From: Pseudeuparius sepicola
Lineage: Eukaryota > Arthropoda > Insecta > Coleoptera > Anthribidae
Direction: 5' to 3'
Assembly (NCBI GenBank): GCA_963920635.1
Contig: OY987302.1
Span: 28,495,278 to 28,559,277 of the forward strand
DNA length: 64,000 nucleotides
Under the pieces are notes generated by a model. That model worked only from the letters and a program-made list of their open reading frames with translations, did not search any database and had not been told where the DNA came from. Positions 45,605 through 56,030 of the stretch are shown here, piece by piece (within the stretch, counting starts at the first letter, position 1; each line of letters begins with the position of its first letter). The translations under genes were made by a program, and so were the position numbers.

Positions 45605-45647
45605 ACTGAGTAGAACGAAAAAATTATAACTAGCGCAGAACTTTATA
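45605..45647 (-). promoter_or_regulatory. Candidate TATA/initiator of the four-exon gene
   Basis: On the minus strand TATAAAG at 45647-45641 precedes TCAGT at 45609-45605. The distance (about 38-40) is longer than the usual 30, so this is tentative. Confidence 0.4.
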
Positions 45648-45649
45648 GT

Positions 45650-45880
45650 AAACCAAACTGCAAAATCTGTGAAACAATACTCCGATTTTCCGCCTGACAT
45701 CAGGTCAACAAACCAAACTGCAACACAGCGAAATTATATGCTATATTCTGAGGTTAATAATCGACACTCACATTTCAAACTGCAAGTTCAGCGAAATAAT
45801 ATACCGGTTTCCTGACGCAGCAGGTCAACAACCATGCTAAGACATCAGATTTGTTTTGCTGAATTGCATGGAATATGAAA
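45650..45880. repeat. Direct repeats upstream of the four-exon gene
   Basis: Diverged copies of CAAACTGC..CAGCGAAA..ATA..GGTTTCCTGAC..CAGGTCAACAACC start near 45655, 45714 and 45776. A further copy lies at 46417-46490 beyond the minisatellite. Confidence 0.7.
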
Positions 45881-45954
45881 CCGGAAATTGAAACATGACA
45901 CCACGGTGTCAGATTACAAAGGTTTCAAATTTCAAAATCGAGTGATGCCACGCA

Positions 45955-46285
45955 GAGAAGTAATTTGACACCGGAAGTGTAATTTGAGATGAAATTTGAG
46001 ACGTAATTTGAGATGAAATTTGACACCGAAAGTGCAATTTGAGATGAAATTTGAGACGTAATTTGAAATGTAATTTGAGATGAAATTTGACACCGAAAGT
46101 GTAATTTGAGATGAAATTTGACACCGAAAATGTAATTTGAGATGTAATTTGACACCGAAAATGTAATTTGAGATGTAATTTGGCACCGAAAGTGTAATTT
46201 GAGATGTAATTTGACACCGGAAGTGAAATTTGAGATGTAATTTGAGCTGTAATTTGACACCGGAAATGGTGTCAAATTAAATGTA
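45955..46285. repeat. Minisatellite of TAATTTGA(G/C)A units
   Basis: About ten irregular units alternate AATTTGAGATGTAATTTG, AATTTGAGATGAAATTTG and ACACCG(A/G)AAGTG. Open frames on the minus strand here are translations of the repeat, not genes. Confidence 0.85.
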
Positions 46286-46310
46286 ATTTGACACCTCGAA
46301 AAAAAAATTT

Positions 46311-46326
46311 CGAGCTGCGCAGCTCG
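46311..46326. repeat. Perfect 16-bp palindrome
   Basis: CGAGCTGCGCAGCTCG, GC-rich in an AT-rich context, between the divergent genes. Confidence 0.7.
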
Positions 46327-46504
46327 ACCCGCGCAGTTGGAGACGTATATATATTTGAAGAGTGTTTTAATTATAAAAACGGTTTCCAAACTCAAGCGGA
46401 TCATAAACGACTCATCATATTTCAAACTGCTACATCAGCGAAACTATATACTGGTTTCCTGACACAGCAGGTCGATAACCATGCTATATCATCATATTGG
46501 ACAC

Positions 46505-46546
46505 GTATATATAGTTGAAAATGTTTTAATTTTTATATTAGTCAGC
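46505..46546 (+). promoter_or_regulatory. Candidate promoter of the DNA polymerase gene
   Basis: TATATATAG at about 46506-46514 is followed by GTCAGCG at 46541. A similar TATATATAT block with the same CGTATATATA / GTTTTAATT neighbourhood occurs at 46343-46375, as if the promoter had duplicated. Confidence 0.45.
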
Positions 46547-49500
46547 GAAGAGCGAACGCAACTGGTCGCGCAATTGGTCTAAGATTCCAAGAAACCTGTC
46601 TACTATCAGTTTTAACAGTAAGTGGGAAAATATCACCTCGGCTTTCGCGAACAGAGTGCAGACGAGCATAATAATCAATTTAAAACACAAAGACGTAAAG
46701 GAATTTCTAAACGACTGCTCCACAATTTTTAAATTAAAAATAAAAAATAATAATAAAATCTCACTCCATGATTAAAGTGAATACTTGCTTTTGTGCAGAG
46801 TTCATAAAAAAATCTGGAGATGATGAAATTCTAGAAAATAAATATTTTAACACCAAAAACTGTGAGATCGATTTAGGAGTAGATTTAGACTACTGGTTCA
46901 GAACGAACGTATATGAAAAAATTTTAAATTCACTCGAAGAGTTTGAAGAAGGACAAAGCGGGTATGCCCTTAACAGAATAATATCTCTTGAAGTAAATAT
47001 TAACAAATATGAATTGGGCAATGAAGCTTCATCTTTTATAAGGTTACCTGAACAAATTTCTAATAGAAATGCTTGCTTAAATATACAAAATCAAGATGAG
47101 GCCTGTTTTGCCTGGAGCATAGTAGCTGGTCTATATCCGACAAAAAAAAACCTGTAGAACTTCTTCGTACTCTCACTACTCCGATGTTTTCAATTTAACT
47201 GGAATCCAGTTTCCAATGACTATTCCTCAAATTGCAAAATTAGAAAAACTCAACAATATCTCAATTAATGTTTTTTGTTTAGAAATGGATACAAAATATA
47301 ATTTCTTTGTTGTGCCCAGTCGTCTAACCAAACAGAAAGTAGACAAACACGTTAACCTCTTATTAATTCAAGATAAATATTTTCCTAAACTAAATTACGA
47401 TAACTGGGACACCAACGATGATGAAAATGTTGAAATAAAATATCACTAGGTTTTGATAAAGGATATGTCTAGACTAATATATAAGCAATTATTAAATAAG
47501 CATCGGTGTAAAAAGTTTCTCATCAACAAAAGTTGGAAGAGCATACCGATGAATGTGAAGAAATGAATGAATGTAAAATAATTTTCCCTACGGAAAAATA
47601 TATTGAGTTTAAAAACTACGTTAACAAAGAAAGCGTTCCATTTTTAATGTACTCCGATTTTGAGTCCATCTTAAAGCCATATAATGATTTCCAACGAACG
47701 CTAAAGACTGAAAAAATATCAGAAGCATGAAGCGTTTAGTGCAGGATATTTCTTTAAATGCAGTTATGATGATAGTCTCTCTTATTACAAAAGCTATCGA
47801 AATACAGACTGTATGAGTTGGTTCGCAGATCAGTTAACTGAAGTTGCCGCTGTAGTATCATCAAAATTGAAAAACGTGAAACCAATGAATCAAGTCGTAA
47901 GTCTCAAGGACGCTACAAAGTCATGTCATATTTGTAATAAAAATTTCCAGCTTACCGATAAGATAGTGCGAATCATTGTCACCTGACAGGTAACTTCAGG
48001 GGATATGCGCATAATCAATGTAATCTAAATTATACCAATTCATTTGTAATTCCAGTTATATTTCATAACCTTCCTGGATATGATAGTAATTTTATAATTA
48101 GAGATTTAGCGAAGAGAAATAATGTCTCATTGCTTCTCGTAAACAAAAAACAGTATATTAGTTTCACAATATTTGATAATAATATTAATATTAGATTTCG
48201 ATTTATAGATTCCTTTAGATTTATGAACTCCTCATTGAGCACTCTAGTCTCAAATCTCAATGAAAGGAATTTAATAAATACCAGAAATATGTTTAGCGGT
48301 TTACCTAAAGAACATTTCGAATTGTTAACCCGAAAAGGTATTTTCCCTTATGATTATATAGACACAATTGAAAAACTAGAGGAAACGTCTTTGCCTAAAA
48401 TTGATAATTTTTATAGCAAACTAAACAATGTTAATATTGATGAAAATGAGTATATACATGCTCAAAACGTTTGGAAAAAATTTAATATTAAAAATTTAGG
48501 TGAATATTCTGATTTGTTCCTTAAAACTGATGTTATGCTGTTAGTAGACGTTTTTGAAAATTTTCGTAAAACATGTCACGAGACTTACGGGTTGGATCCT
48601 GCACATTACTACACAGTTTTTGGATACACTTGGAATTGTATGCTCAAATATACGGGGTGTAGGCTTGAAACTTTTCAAGATATAGATATGCTGATGTTTT
48701 TTGAGAAATCTATAAGAGGAGGTATAAGCCAATGTTGCAATCGCTTTGCAGAGGCAAACAACAAATATATGGAGAATTTTAAATCAAACTATATTTCAAA
48801 GTATCTCCTCTATTTAGATGTAAACACTTTATACGGTTGGGCCATGAGTGAATACCTTCCATACGGAGAATTTGAATGGGTCGATTCAAATATCGATGGA
48901 ACTACCGTTCCCGACGAAGGTCCAGTAGGCTATATGCTTGAGGTAGATTTAGACTATCCGGAACATCTGCATGACTTACACAAAGATCTTCCGTTTTGTG
49001 CCGAACATAGTACTCCCAAAAATTCGAAATTATCAAAACTTATGACAACCTTACATCCTAAAGAGAAATATATTTTACATTATAGGAATCTAAAACAAGC
49101 TTTGAATAATGGATTAGTGCTTAAAAAAATACATCGTGTTTTAAAATTCAGTCAGACACCGTGGTTGAAATTATATATAGATGTCAATACACGACTCCGC
49201 TCGCCAAAACGCCAAAAACGAATTTGAACAAAATCTTTTCAAGCTAATGAATAACGCGGTCTACGGCGTAGTTAAATAAGTTCGAAAATGGGAGGGTAGA
49301 TATGGTGCAAAAAACCTAATTTCTAGTCCACACTTTAGAAGTAGAACGATCTTCGACGAATGCTTGATTAGCGTAGAATTAAACAAATCGAAAATAATTT
49401 TCAATAAACCACTCTATATTGGAGCAGCAATTCTAGAGATTTCGAAAACATGTGTTTATGATTTTCATTATGGATATATGCTTCGGAAATTTCAGCCGTC

Positions 49501-50019
49501 TGAATGTAAGCTGCTATATACCGACACTGATTCATTGATTTATGAAATACATTACCAAGATGTGTACGAAGACGTTATAAAAAGAGATCCACATCGGATT
49601 GATACCAGCGACTATTTAGCTGACAACATATAATATACCATCTGCGAATAAAAAAGTGCCGGGCCTTATGAAAGATGAGAATAACGGAAAAATCATGACT
49701 CACTTTGTCGGCTTGGGTTCTAAACAATACACTTATAAAGTTCAAGGTGGAACATGCGTTAAGAAGGCTAAGGGTGTTAAATATAATGTAGTTAAACAAA
49801 AAATTCGGTTTGAAGATTATCTGCACGCCCTTCAAAATTTTCAAATGAATAGTGAAACACAACGTTATGTAAGATCTTACAACCACGATGTCTACAGCGT
49901 GTAACACTTATTTTCCAAATAAAACATAAAATTCAAGAAGCAATGGCATTTAAAGGTTATTCTTATGCTTTATTCATAGTTATTGATTTAAAATTATAAG
50001 TTTTCAGTCACTTCATATT

Positions 50020-50232
50020 TCATTCTACGCTGGTTCCTCGAACAGTGTTGTAACCTAAAATATTTAAATAATATTAGCCTCATGTCGATAATAAAATATT
50101 ATAATAACCTTCTTACCATGCCATTGCATGCTTTTCCTTGCTTCTTGAACATTTCTAGTCATGGGAAAATAAGGTAATTCTAATTTCCTTGTTTCTTTAC
50201 TTTTGTGGGTCGCTACTACAGTGTTTTGCTTT
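50020..50232 (-). other. Possible two small exons inside the insertion
   Basis: On the minus strand a frame at 50117-50232 sits between an AG acceptor and a GTAAGA donor. It can be continued in frame by 50020-50054, which follows TTTTAG and ends in TGA. The spliced peptide has no domain I know. It could be chance. Confidence 0.15.
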
Positions 50233-51067
50233 CTTGGTAACGGTAATAAAGAAAAAAATAATCAGCACATACTTACTCTATTATTATTCACTTTTACAAA
50301 CTAGGTATATCTCATTTCTGGTTTTCATATTAAACATTTAATTAAGATTTTTATTGTAATCCATATATTTATAAGTGCTATGAGGTCATCGTAGGGTCTA
50401 CAGCATAAACATAAACATTTACTGACCTTTTATTGTATTACTATGGGAAGTGGCATATGTTGCATAATCATTTGGTGTTCAGCTCACAAAGTAATTGCAT
50501 TTTATATTTACCATTTTTCAAATATTTCAAGCAATTTTCGTTTTATAGGTTATCAAATTCAGATGTCAAATAGTACCTCTTCTTCTTTTTGTTTGGTTGT
50601 TGCTTTTGTGGTCAATTGGGTTTTAGTTCAAATGGAACTGTCCTGTCCGAAAACAAAAAGAAGAGGAGGGCACGAACTTCATAGCAAAGTTTTTATATCG
50701 GTTAAAATGTATTTATAGATCGAATTCTTCGTTTTTAAGTTTTTTTAACATAAATTTTGAGATTTGCCTCGAAGAGAAGTTTTGGTGTTGCGTTATTATT
50801 TTACGTATCGACATTGTCGGATTTTTCCAAAGTTCTCTAGTTAAGTCAGTGTAGTATGATTTTTCATTGACTTATCGGTTGTACGGAAGATAAACGAGCA
50901 AATCAAAAGAAATTACTGCCAGCCGATCAACATCTCAAGGTATATAAAAATAATTCTTTCTAGTTAATTTTTTTTACTGCAATGATGTTTTTTTTATAAC
51001 TTGTCATTCTTTTATTATTATATTTGATGCTGAATACCGGTGAATTGCAACATGTGTTTCTTTTCCC

Positions 51068-51240
51068 ATAGGCTGTTTCTGGTACCTGCCAGTAGTTTCT
51101 GGTACCTGCCAATTGATTCTGGTATCTACCGATTGTTTCGGTGCAGACCAATTGCTTTGACTCCTGCCAATTGCTGCCTTTGGTTCCTGTCAACGGTTTG
51201 GTTGCTGTTTGGCTTCTGCCGATCGCACGTTCTTGCTGCT
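51068..51240. repeat. ~20-bp minisatellite
   Basis: Diverged units of TTTCTGGTACCTGCCAATTG recur about every 20 bp. Frames through it on both strands are repeat translations. Confidence 0.65.
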
Positions 51241-51800
51241 GGTCAAGACCTTCTCTTTGGCAGTCACAGTGTAAGCGTATGATTAATTTTTGTATATTTT
51301 GATTACCATGGGTGTTGCACAAACCCGGGATTTTGTTATTAAATTTAAATATTAAGGTTCATGTTACTATTTAATTGCCACATAAATTGGCGAGTAACAG
51401 AAAGGTCTAATGCATTTTGGCATTGTACCGCATTTACTGCATTAATTGACATTTTGTAATTTACGACTAAACATATAATAAATTCATGTGTATGTGCTGA
51501 AAAGGTGTCTCATTTTTGAAGTGCAAGAGTAACAAGAATTCACCCCGTCTCCACTCAGCTACCAAGTGCATCGCGTTATACTACCCGTTCCCAAGGCGGT
51601 GCACTATAAATTTTTTTGGAACAGACCTGATATTATTAAACATTTTTTCACCTAATTATATCGTTTCAAGCGTAGAACAGAAAAAAATCGCCCTTAATCC
51701 TTTCGATGATAAGCGATTTTTATTAAAGCATTCTCACGCTTCCTTGGGGTCATTATAGTATAATAGATTAACACCACTTTTTTACTTTCCGAGCAACTAT

Positions 51801-51910
51801 TTAGAAGCAGAATATCTTACTTACCTTTACTATTCTCACGATTTGTATCACTGTTTTAGAAGCAGAATATCTTACTTACCTTTAGTATTCGCACGATTTG
51901 TATTACTGTT
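51801..51910. repeat. 54-bp tandem duplication
   Basis: TTTAGAAGCAGAATATCTTA and the following CACGATTTGTAT(C/T)ACTGT occur twice, between the convergent polymerase and 225-aa genes. Confidence 0.85.
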
Positions 51911-51929
51911 TGTATGTATATATGTTTAA

Positions 51930-51966
51930 GAAATAAAAATCATTTATATTTTTAAATTGTTTTATT
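51930..51966. terminator. Convergent poly(A) signals
   Basis: AATAAA on the plus strand at about 51932-51937 would serve the polymerase gene. On the minus strand AATAAA directly follows the TGA of the 225-aa gene (about 51960-51966). The two ends are about 30 bp apart. Confidence 0.6.
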
Positions 51967-52644
51967 TCAAAAATACCTTCTGTTATACAAGTCAATTAAA
52001 AACTTATCTCTACTAAAATTAAAAAATTCAAAAATACAATACATTTCTAAATTGAGCGTTGAACTAAATAATGCTGTAATTAAATCTATAGGATTCAACA
52101 TGTAATTACATCTAAACAAAAGCATATTTACTGTATCTAAAAAGTTTAAATAATGTTCGCAAATATTTAGTTTTAACATTACATCGATTTTAGAAGAAAT
52201 TATCTTATCGAGGCTTATTAATTCTAAAATATCTGAATGAGAAAAGTAGCAGTCGACGCCCTCCTTTGAAAGCATAGCAACTTTTAATCCATCCACTCTA
52301 ATCATTGTATTAATTCTCACATTTTCATTGCACACAAATCTCCTCGATATGGCAGACAAATTAGGTTTATTGAAAAAATCTTCGACGCATCCTGTCAAAA
52401 TTAGAATTAGCTCGTTCCATTCGAGGCGATCTAATAAAATATTAGCGAAACCTTGCGTATCTAGGTGGTTAACAATCTTGATAGCTGGTGTGAAATATCG
52501 TGCGGCGCTCAATCCACAATGAACAGTAAACACATAATTGGGCTTCAACACAAAGCACGTATTTAGAATAAGATCCTCATCGTTGGCAGCATCTACAGAT
52601 GTTGTATCTTCACTAAATTCAGAAGCGTAAGCACTGTCACTCAT
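51967..52644 (-). CDS. 225-aa unknown protein of the Polinton-like locus
   Basis: Intact frame from the ATG at 52644. The N-terminus is short and acidic/serine-rich (to about residue 25). It is followed by alternating hydrophobic strands and helices with DRLEWNELILILTGCVEDFF around residue 70, a GVDCYFSHSDILELISL segment around residue 130, and a C-terminus CIFEFFNFSRDKF...LYNRRYF. No signal peptide or clear membrane span. I do not recognise a named domain, though proteins of this size and layout recur near Polinton-type genes in insect genomes as far as I recall. It is tail-to-tail with the polymerase and on the same strand as the integrase. A fragment of a second copy lies at 36085-36250. 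The intact frame next to a dead polymerase suggests a recent or useful gene. Confidence 0.7.
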   Translation of the reverse strand: MSDSAYASEFSEDTTSVDAANDEDLILNTCFVLKPNYVFTVHCGLSAARYFTPAIKIVNHLDTQGFANILLDRLEWNELILILTGCVEDFFNKPNLSAISRRFVCNENVRINTMIRVDGLKVAMLSKEGVDCYFSHSDILELISLDKIISSKIDVMLKLNICEHYLNFLDTVNMLLFRCNYMLNPIDLITALFSSTLNLEMYCIFEFFNFSRDKFLIDLYNRRYF

Positions 52645-52715
52645 TTTTAAAATATTCGAACTGCTACTGTAGATATTTCTTGAAGGTAACTAGTATATTT
52701 TTATGTAGCTGTCTC

Positions 52716-52832
52716 TTACAGTATACTCCCCTCCACTTTATCCCTTCTACGTTACCCCCACTACTCTTACCCCACTACTCTACCTCCTCTACCCCCTCCA
52801 CTCTACCCCTTCTACCCTATCCACTCTACATT
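52716..52832. repeat. Pyrimidine-rich CTACYCC low-complexity tract
   Basis: Repeats of CTACCCC, CTCCACTCTACC and ACTACTC between the integrase and the 225-aa gene. No coding capacity. Confidence 0.75.
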
Positions 52833-52833
52833 T

Positions 52834-53775
52834 TTATAAAACGTTATTGCTATCTATCCAGGTGTCGTGAGATTTGTCAAGACCAAGCCACCGAACTAAA
52901 ACTTTTTTCCCTTTCTTATGTAACACTTTTTCAACTAGATAGACGTCGGAATCAACCGTTTTCTGTAGTTTTTCAGCGTAGAATCCACCCTTTATGGGAC
53001 TTCCATTCATATCTTCAAGCAAATATGTTGCTGGATTGGTGATTTGAATCCTCACAATTTTAAACAATTCCGTAGTCCAGTTGGGGGTATAACCTTTGTT
53101 AAAAACGTGCTTCATTTTGCTGATCCTAACTATATCACCAACATTAAATTTTCTATTACCACAAGTCTTCAAGTGGCTATAGACGTTTTTTAATAACCGC
53201 TTTTCGCAACTTTTGCTTACATCTTTAGGTTTCATTTGTATAGTGCGATGTTTTTGACTATTATAATCACCTGTCAAGGTAGGCAATACATCGATCCATC
53301 TATATTTTCCGCTCAAACTGAAAAATTTAAAAAGCTTCTCCTTCAAAGTACGTATCACTCTTTCAACAATGGCAGCTTTCTTGACGCTAAATGTGCTATA
53401 GTGATTAATGTTATACGCTCTCATCAACTGTTTGAAATGAGTGTTGTAAAATTCCTTTCCGTGATCAGTTTCAAGGTTTTTCGGACACCGCCGTTCTGAA
53501 CTTTTAAGGATCTCTGCAAACGCTCTCGTTACTTCTTCTCCAGTTTTCGTTTTCAACGGTTTACACCAAACAAATTTTGAGAAAACATCAATAACGATAA
53601 GTATAAATTTAAAATTTCTATTATAGGATTTATATTGATCAAGTTGTCCAAGATCGGCTTGCCAGAGATCGTCCAGCCCTTTGATGATAGTTCGTCGTTG
53701 AGTATAATTTTTGCGTGCAGGCTTATGAAGCTCTTTAACTATTTGAATTTTTTCTTTTGAGTGATTGGAGTTCAT
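52834..53775 (-). CDS. INT: Polinton-type chromodomain integrase
   Basis: Intact 313-residue frame. It begins with a basic segment (KELHKPARKNYTQRR), followed by the RVE/DDE core: Asp in LWQADL (about residue 40), Asp in ETDHGKEF (about 103) and Glu in AAIVERVIRTLKEK (about 138). A C-terminal chromodomain follows (EKVLHKKGKKVLVRWLG, DTWI, about residues 278-310). This is the layout of Polinton/Maverick integrases, which insert the element DNA; chromodomains bind methylated histones. All three acidic residues are present. The start codon overlaps the stop of the upstream coiled-coil frame by ATGA, so translation may depend on that frame or the two were once one protein. Confidence 0.85.
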   Translation of the reverse strand: MNSNHSKEKIQIVKELHKPARKNYTQRRTIIKGLDDLWQADLGQLDQYKSYNRNFKFILIVIDVFSKFVWCKPLKTKTGEEVTRAFAEILKSSERRCPKNLETDHGKEFYNTHFKQLMRAYNINHYSTFSVKKAAIVERVIRTLKEKLFKFFSLSGKYRWIDVLPTLTGDYNSQKHRTIQMKPKDVSKSCEKRLLKNVYSHLKTCGNRKFNVGDIVRISKMKHVFNKGYTPNWTTELFKIVRIQITNPATYLLEDMNGSPIKGGFYAEKLQKTVDSDVYLVEKVLHKKGKKVLVRWLGLDKSHDTWIDSNNVL

Positions 53776-54032
53776 GTCGATTTCTTTTGAGACGATCCTT
53801 TTGCATCCAGACCATTAAGTATGGCAGTTAGTTTTTTGTAGTCGCTATTTAGCGAATCAAGTTGAATGGATATTGATTTTAAACGATTTTGATATTCTAT
53901 ATTCAAATTAGTGATTTGAGTCTGCAGGGATGTCACTTTCTGGTCAATCACGGAGATCTTTTCAACGTTTTTATTTAGTAGAGTCGTGTTATCGGTTGAC
54001 GTCGAAGATGAACTTAATACTATCTTATTCAA
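53772..54032 (-). CDS. Coiled-coil ORF overlapping the integrase
   Basis: An open frame (possibly reaching back to about 54105, no clear ATG) whose product is Ser/Thr/Asn-rich and then a regular heptad coiled coil (VTSLQTQITNLNIEYQNRL, about residues 32-50). Its TGA overlaps the integrase ATG (ATGA, 53772-53775). A TATAAA on the minus strand at about 54127-54134 could be its promoter. It may be the N-terminal multimerisation part of the integrase split by a frameshift, or a separate small protein translated first. Function unknown. Confidence 0.5.
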   Translation of the reverse strand: MNKIVLSSSSTSTDNTTLLNKNVEKISVIDQKVTSLQTQITNLNIEYQNRLKSISIQLDSLNSDYKKLTAILNGLDAKGSSQKKST

Positions 54033-54134
54033 ACTCGAAATCTTTTTATCGAAATTGCTTGTAAAGATCTTAGAGATATTTTGAAATTTTTCATATATCG
54101 AATTCGAACAAAATGTTGACAGAGTTTTATATGG

Positions 54135-54719
54135 TTACCCCTGTTCATACTTATCAGGCCGTTTTTCTAAAGAACCTTGAACAGAAATATTTTTCAATTG
54201 AGTTTCATGTTTTTCAGTTTCTGGTTCAAAATATTGCCCAAGAATACATAATTGGGACCCCCTGTATAAAATTGTATTTACATGGGTATGAAGAGGTGCA
54301 TCTTGCGCCAAAAATACTTAAGAATTATTGATACAAGGCATTTTCAATATATTATGGTTTCCCTGGTTTTACTTATTTCCCAAAGTCCTCTAGATATAGG
54401 TTAATTTGAACTAAAAAAATATTACTTATTTTATAGAGACTTATTACCATTACAATATTATATATTTTCCAATTTGCCTAAATCAGTTTCATCGAGATTA
54501 CAACCTGAAGTAGGCTTCAATGTTTTCTTCGGAGATAAATTTTCTAAAGGTATTTTCTTTTAAAAGAATTGCATGTTAGGTATGTTGTTTTCCCAATTTT
54601 TCAAAAAATTTGAGCTTCAGTTTTCGTAAAACTTTTTTCTCTAACGATTTTTTCATTAATATATTCTGAATAAACTAAGAGAAAATAGGACTAGATTTAT
54701 TGTTGTCATTTTTCTTAAA
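54135..54719. other. No gene recognised
   Basis: AT-rich. No convincing Polinton terminal inverted repeat could be found here or on the left side. Confidence 0.4.
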
Positions 54720-54960
54720 AAAACTAGCGGCCCTTCACGGCTTCCCATGGAGAAACATTTGTAAATTTTTTACATCTTGGGTTACATTATTGGAGTTTTC
54801 GTAGGGATGCCTAATTTAACTCGATTAACAATATAGCCTATGTTACTCAGTGATAATGTAGCATTCTATTAGTGAAAGAATTTTTAAAATCGGTCCAGTA
54901 GTTTTTGAGTTTATTCATTACAAACAAAAATACAAATCTTTTCTCTTTATAATATTAGTA
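54720..54960. repeat. Interspersed repeat common in insects
   Basis: Contains CGGCTTCCCATGGA, TATAGCCTATGTTACTCAGT and AAAATCGGTCCAGTAGTTTT followed by a CATTACAAACAAA-type tail. I recall very similar strings as dispersed repeats in many insect genomes. Class not certain. The palindromic copy B begins in its 3' end. Confidence 0.55.
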
Positions 54961-56030
54961 TACAGGGTGTCCAACTTTAAAACTGTACAAATCCCTAAAA
55001 TCTTCCTGCCATTCTCAAAATGCAAATCCAGGGCCGGCTGCGATTTTTTATACCCCCGATTTTCACGAAAACCATTTAGCGATTTTTTTTATTTAAAACC
55101 TGACCCCACAGCGTTAATCAGAACACCCCAAAACCCTTATGTACCAAATTTGAATAGAAAATATACAGGGAGTTCCATTGTGCAGGGTGTCAAAGTTGAG
55201 CAAAACAGGAATTTTAAAGGCATCTGCCAAGTCAAGTGTGCCATGAAATCCCTTCAAAACAGTTGAATGGTCAAGAGAACCACTCAAGGTGTTGGTGTAC
55301 AATACAATACAAAATATACAGAGTGTTCTTATCTCTGCCATCTTAAATTACTGAATTTTTGGAACTTCATACGGGTCAAAAATCGTGTATATCAAAACCG
55401 CTCCACACACTATAAACGAACTAAATCTAAAAAATACAGAAGCCTGCCAGTCAGTATGATGGTGGCTGGTGTACCACAACCGGAAACGCACAGAAAATGT
55501 GTCATCTTAGACAGTGACTTTGTTGAGAAAGGTCCAATAATTTAAATTGTTTTTATTTGTTGGTTGGCATTTTGTGAAGAAATAAATTACTTTTGTGTTT
55601 ATTAATATATTTCAATGATTCCACAGCACTCCTGACCAGTATAAAATTTGATAAAAATTCAGAATTTTGAGATGGCTCAGAGAAAAATACCCTGTATATT
55701 TTGGTAGTAAATCTTTTCACACCAACATTTTGAGTGGTCCTGTTGACCATTCAACTGTTTTGAAGGGATTCCATGGCACATTTGACTCGCCAGATGTCTT
55801 TAAATTTCTTATTTTGCTCAACTTTGTCACCCTACAGAATGGAACTCCCTGTATACTTTTTGTTCAAATTTGGTATATGTGGGTTTTTGGGTGTTCTGAT
55901 TAACGCTGTGGGGTAAGATTTTAAATAAAAAAATCGCTAAATGGTTTTCGTGAAAATCGAGGGTATAAAAAAATCGCAGCCAGCCCTGGATTTTCATTTT
56001 GAAAATGGCAGGAAGGTCAAAAGATTAGAC
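54959..56030. repeat. Long palindromic repeat, copy B
   Basis: Arms of about 280-300 bp: ATCCAGGGCCGGCTGCGATT, CCATTTAGCGATTTTTTT, CCACAGCGTTAATCAGAACA and CAGGGAGTTCCATT on the left are all mirrored on the right. Closely similar to 7004-8020. Frames at 55114-55341 minus and 55667-55903 plus are arm translations. Confidence 0.9.

Larger units (their letters stand above)
49900..51668. mobile_element. TG...CA insertion within PolB, possible solo LTR
   Basis: The segment starts TGTAACACTT, ends ATCGTTTCA and is flanked by AGCG on both sides (49896-49899, 51669-51672). Excising it with one AGCG brings the polymerase frame together without a shift. TG...CA ends and a 4-bp duplication are the marks of LTR elements. 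No second internal LTR or pol sequence was found, so a long solo LTR or a small non-autonomous element is likely. Confidence 0.75.
46542..51758 (+). pseudogene. PolB: Polinton/Maverick protein-primed family B DNA polymerase
   Basis: Coding pieces in changing frames span 46542-49899 and finish at 51673-51758. In order: an N-terminal region with WENITSAFANRV (about 46620) and INKYELG (47004); a NISINVF segment; the exonuclease motif YSDFES (47651); CHIC and HCHLTG metal-binding-like parts (about 47925-47990); polymerase motif A with LDVNTLYGWAM (about 48817); motif B near LMNNAVYG (49242-49265); the catalytic YTDTDS (about 49517); and a DDKR-containing C-terminus after the insertion. It would copy the element with a protein primer. 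Breaks visible: about 46767, an A-run at 47141-47150, stops at 47447 and about 49276, shifts near 47520, 47715, 47967, 49200 and 49630. A 1.77-kb insertion splits it. No in-frame start codon is evident. Confidence 0.85.

Noticed and set aside
45909..46425. Open frames on the minus strand up to 166 residues
   Set aside because: They are translations of the AATTTGAGATGTAATTTG minisatellite in several frames; no gene signal.
51040..51282. 80-residue Trp/Cys-rich plus frame and 120-residue minus frame
   Set aside because: Both read a ~20-bp minisatellite inside the TG...CA insertion; the period is not a multiple of three.
42000..54960. Polinton terminal inverted repeats
   Set aside because: I looked for long inverted copies between the left and right flanks of the PolB-integrase cluster and found none that I could support.
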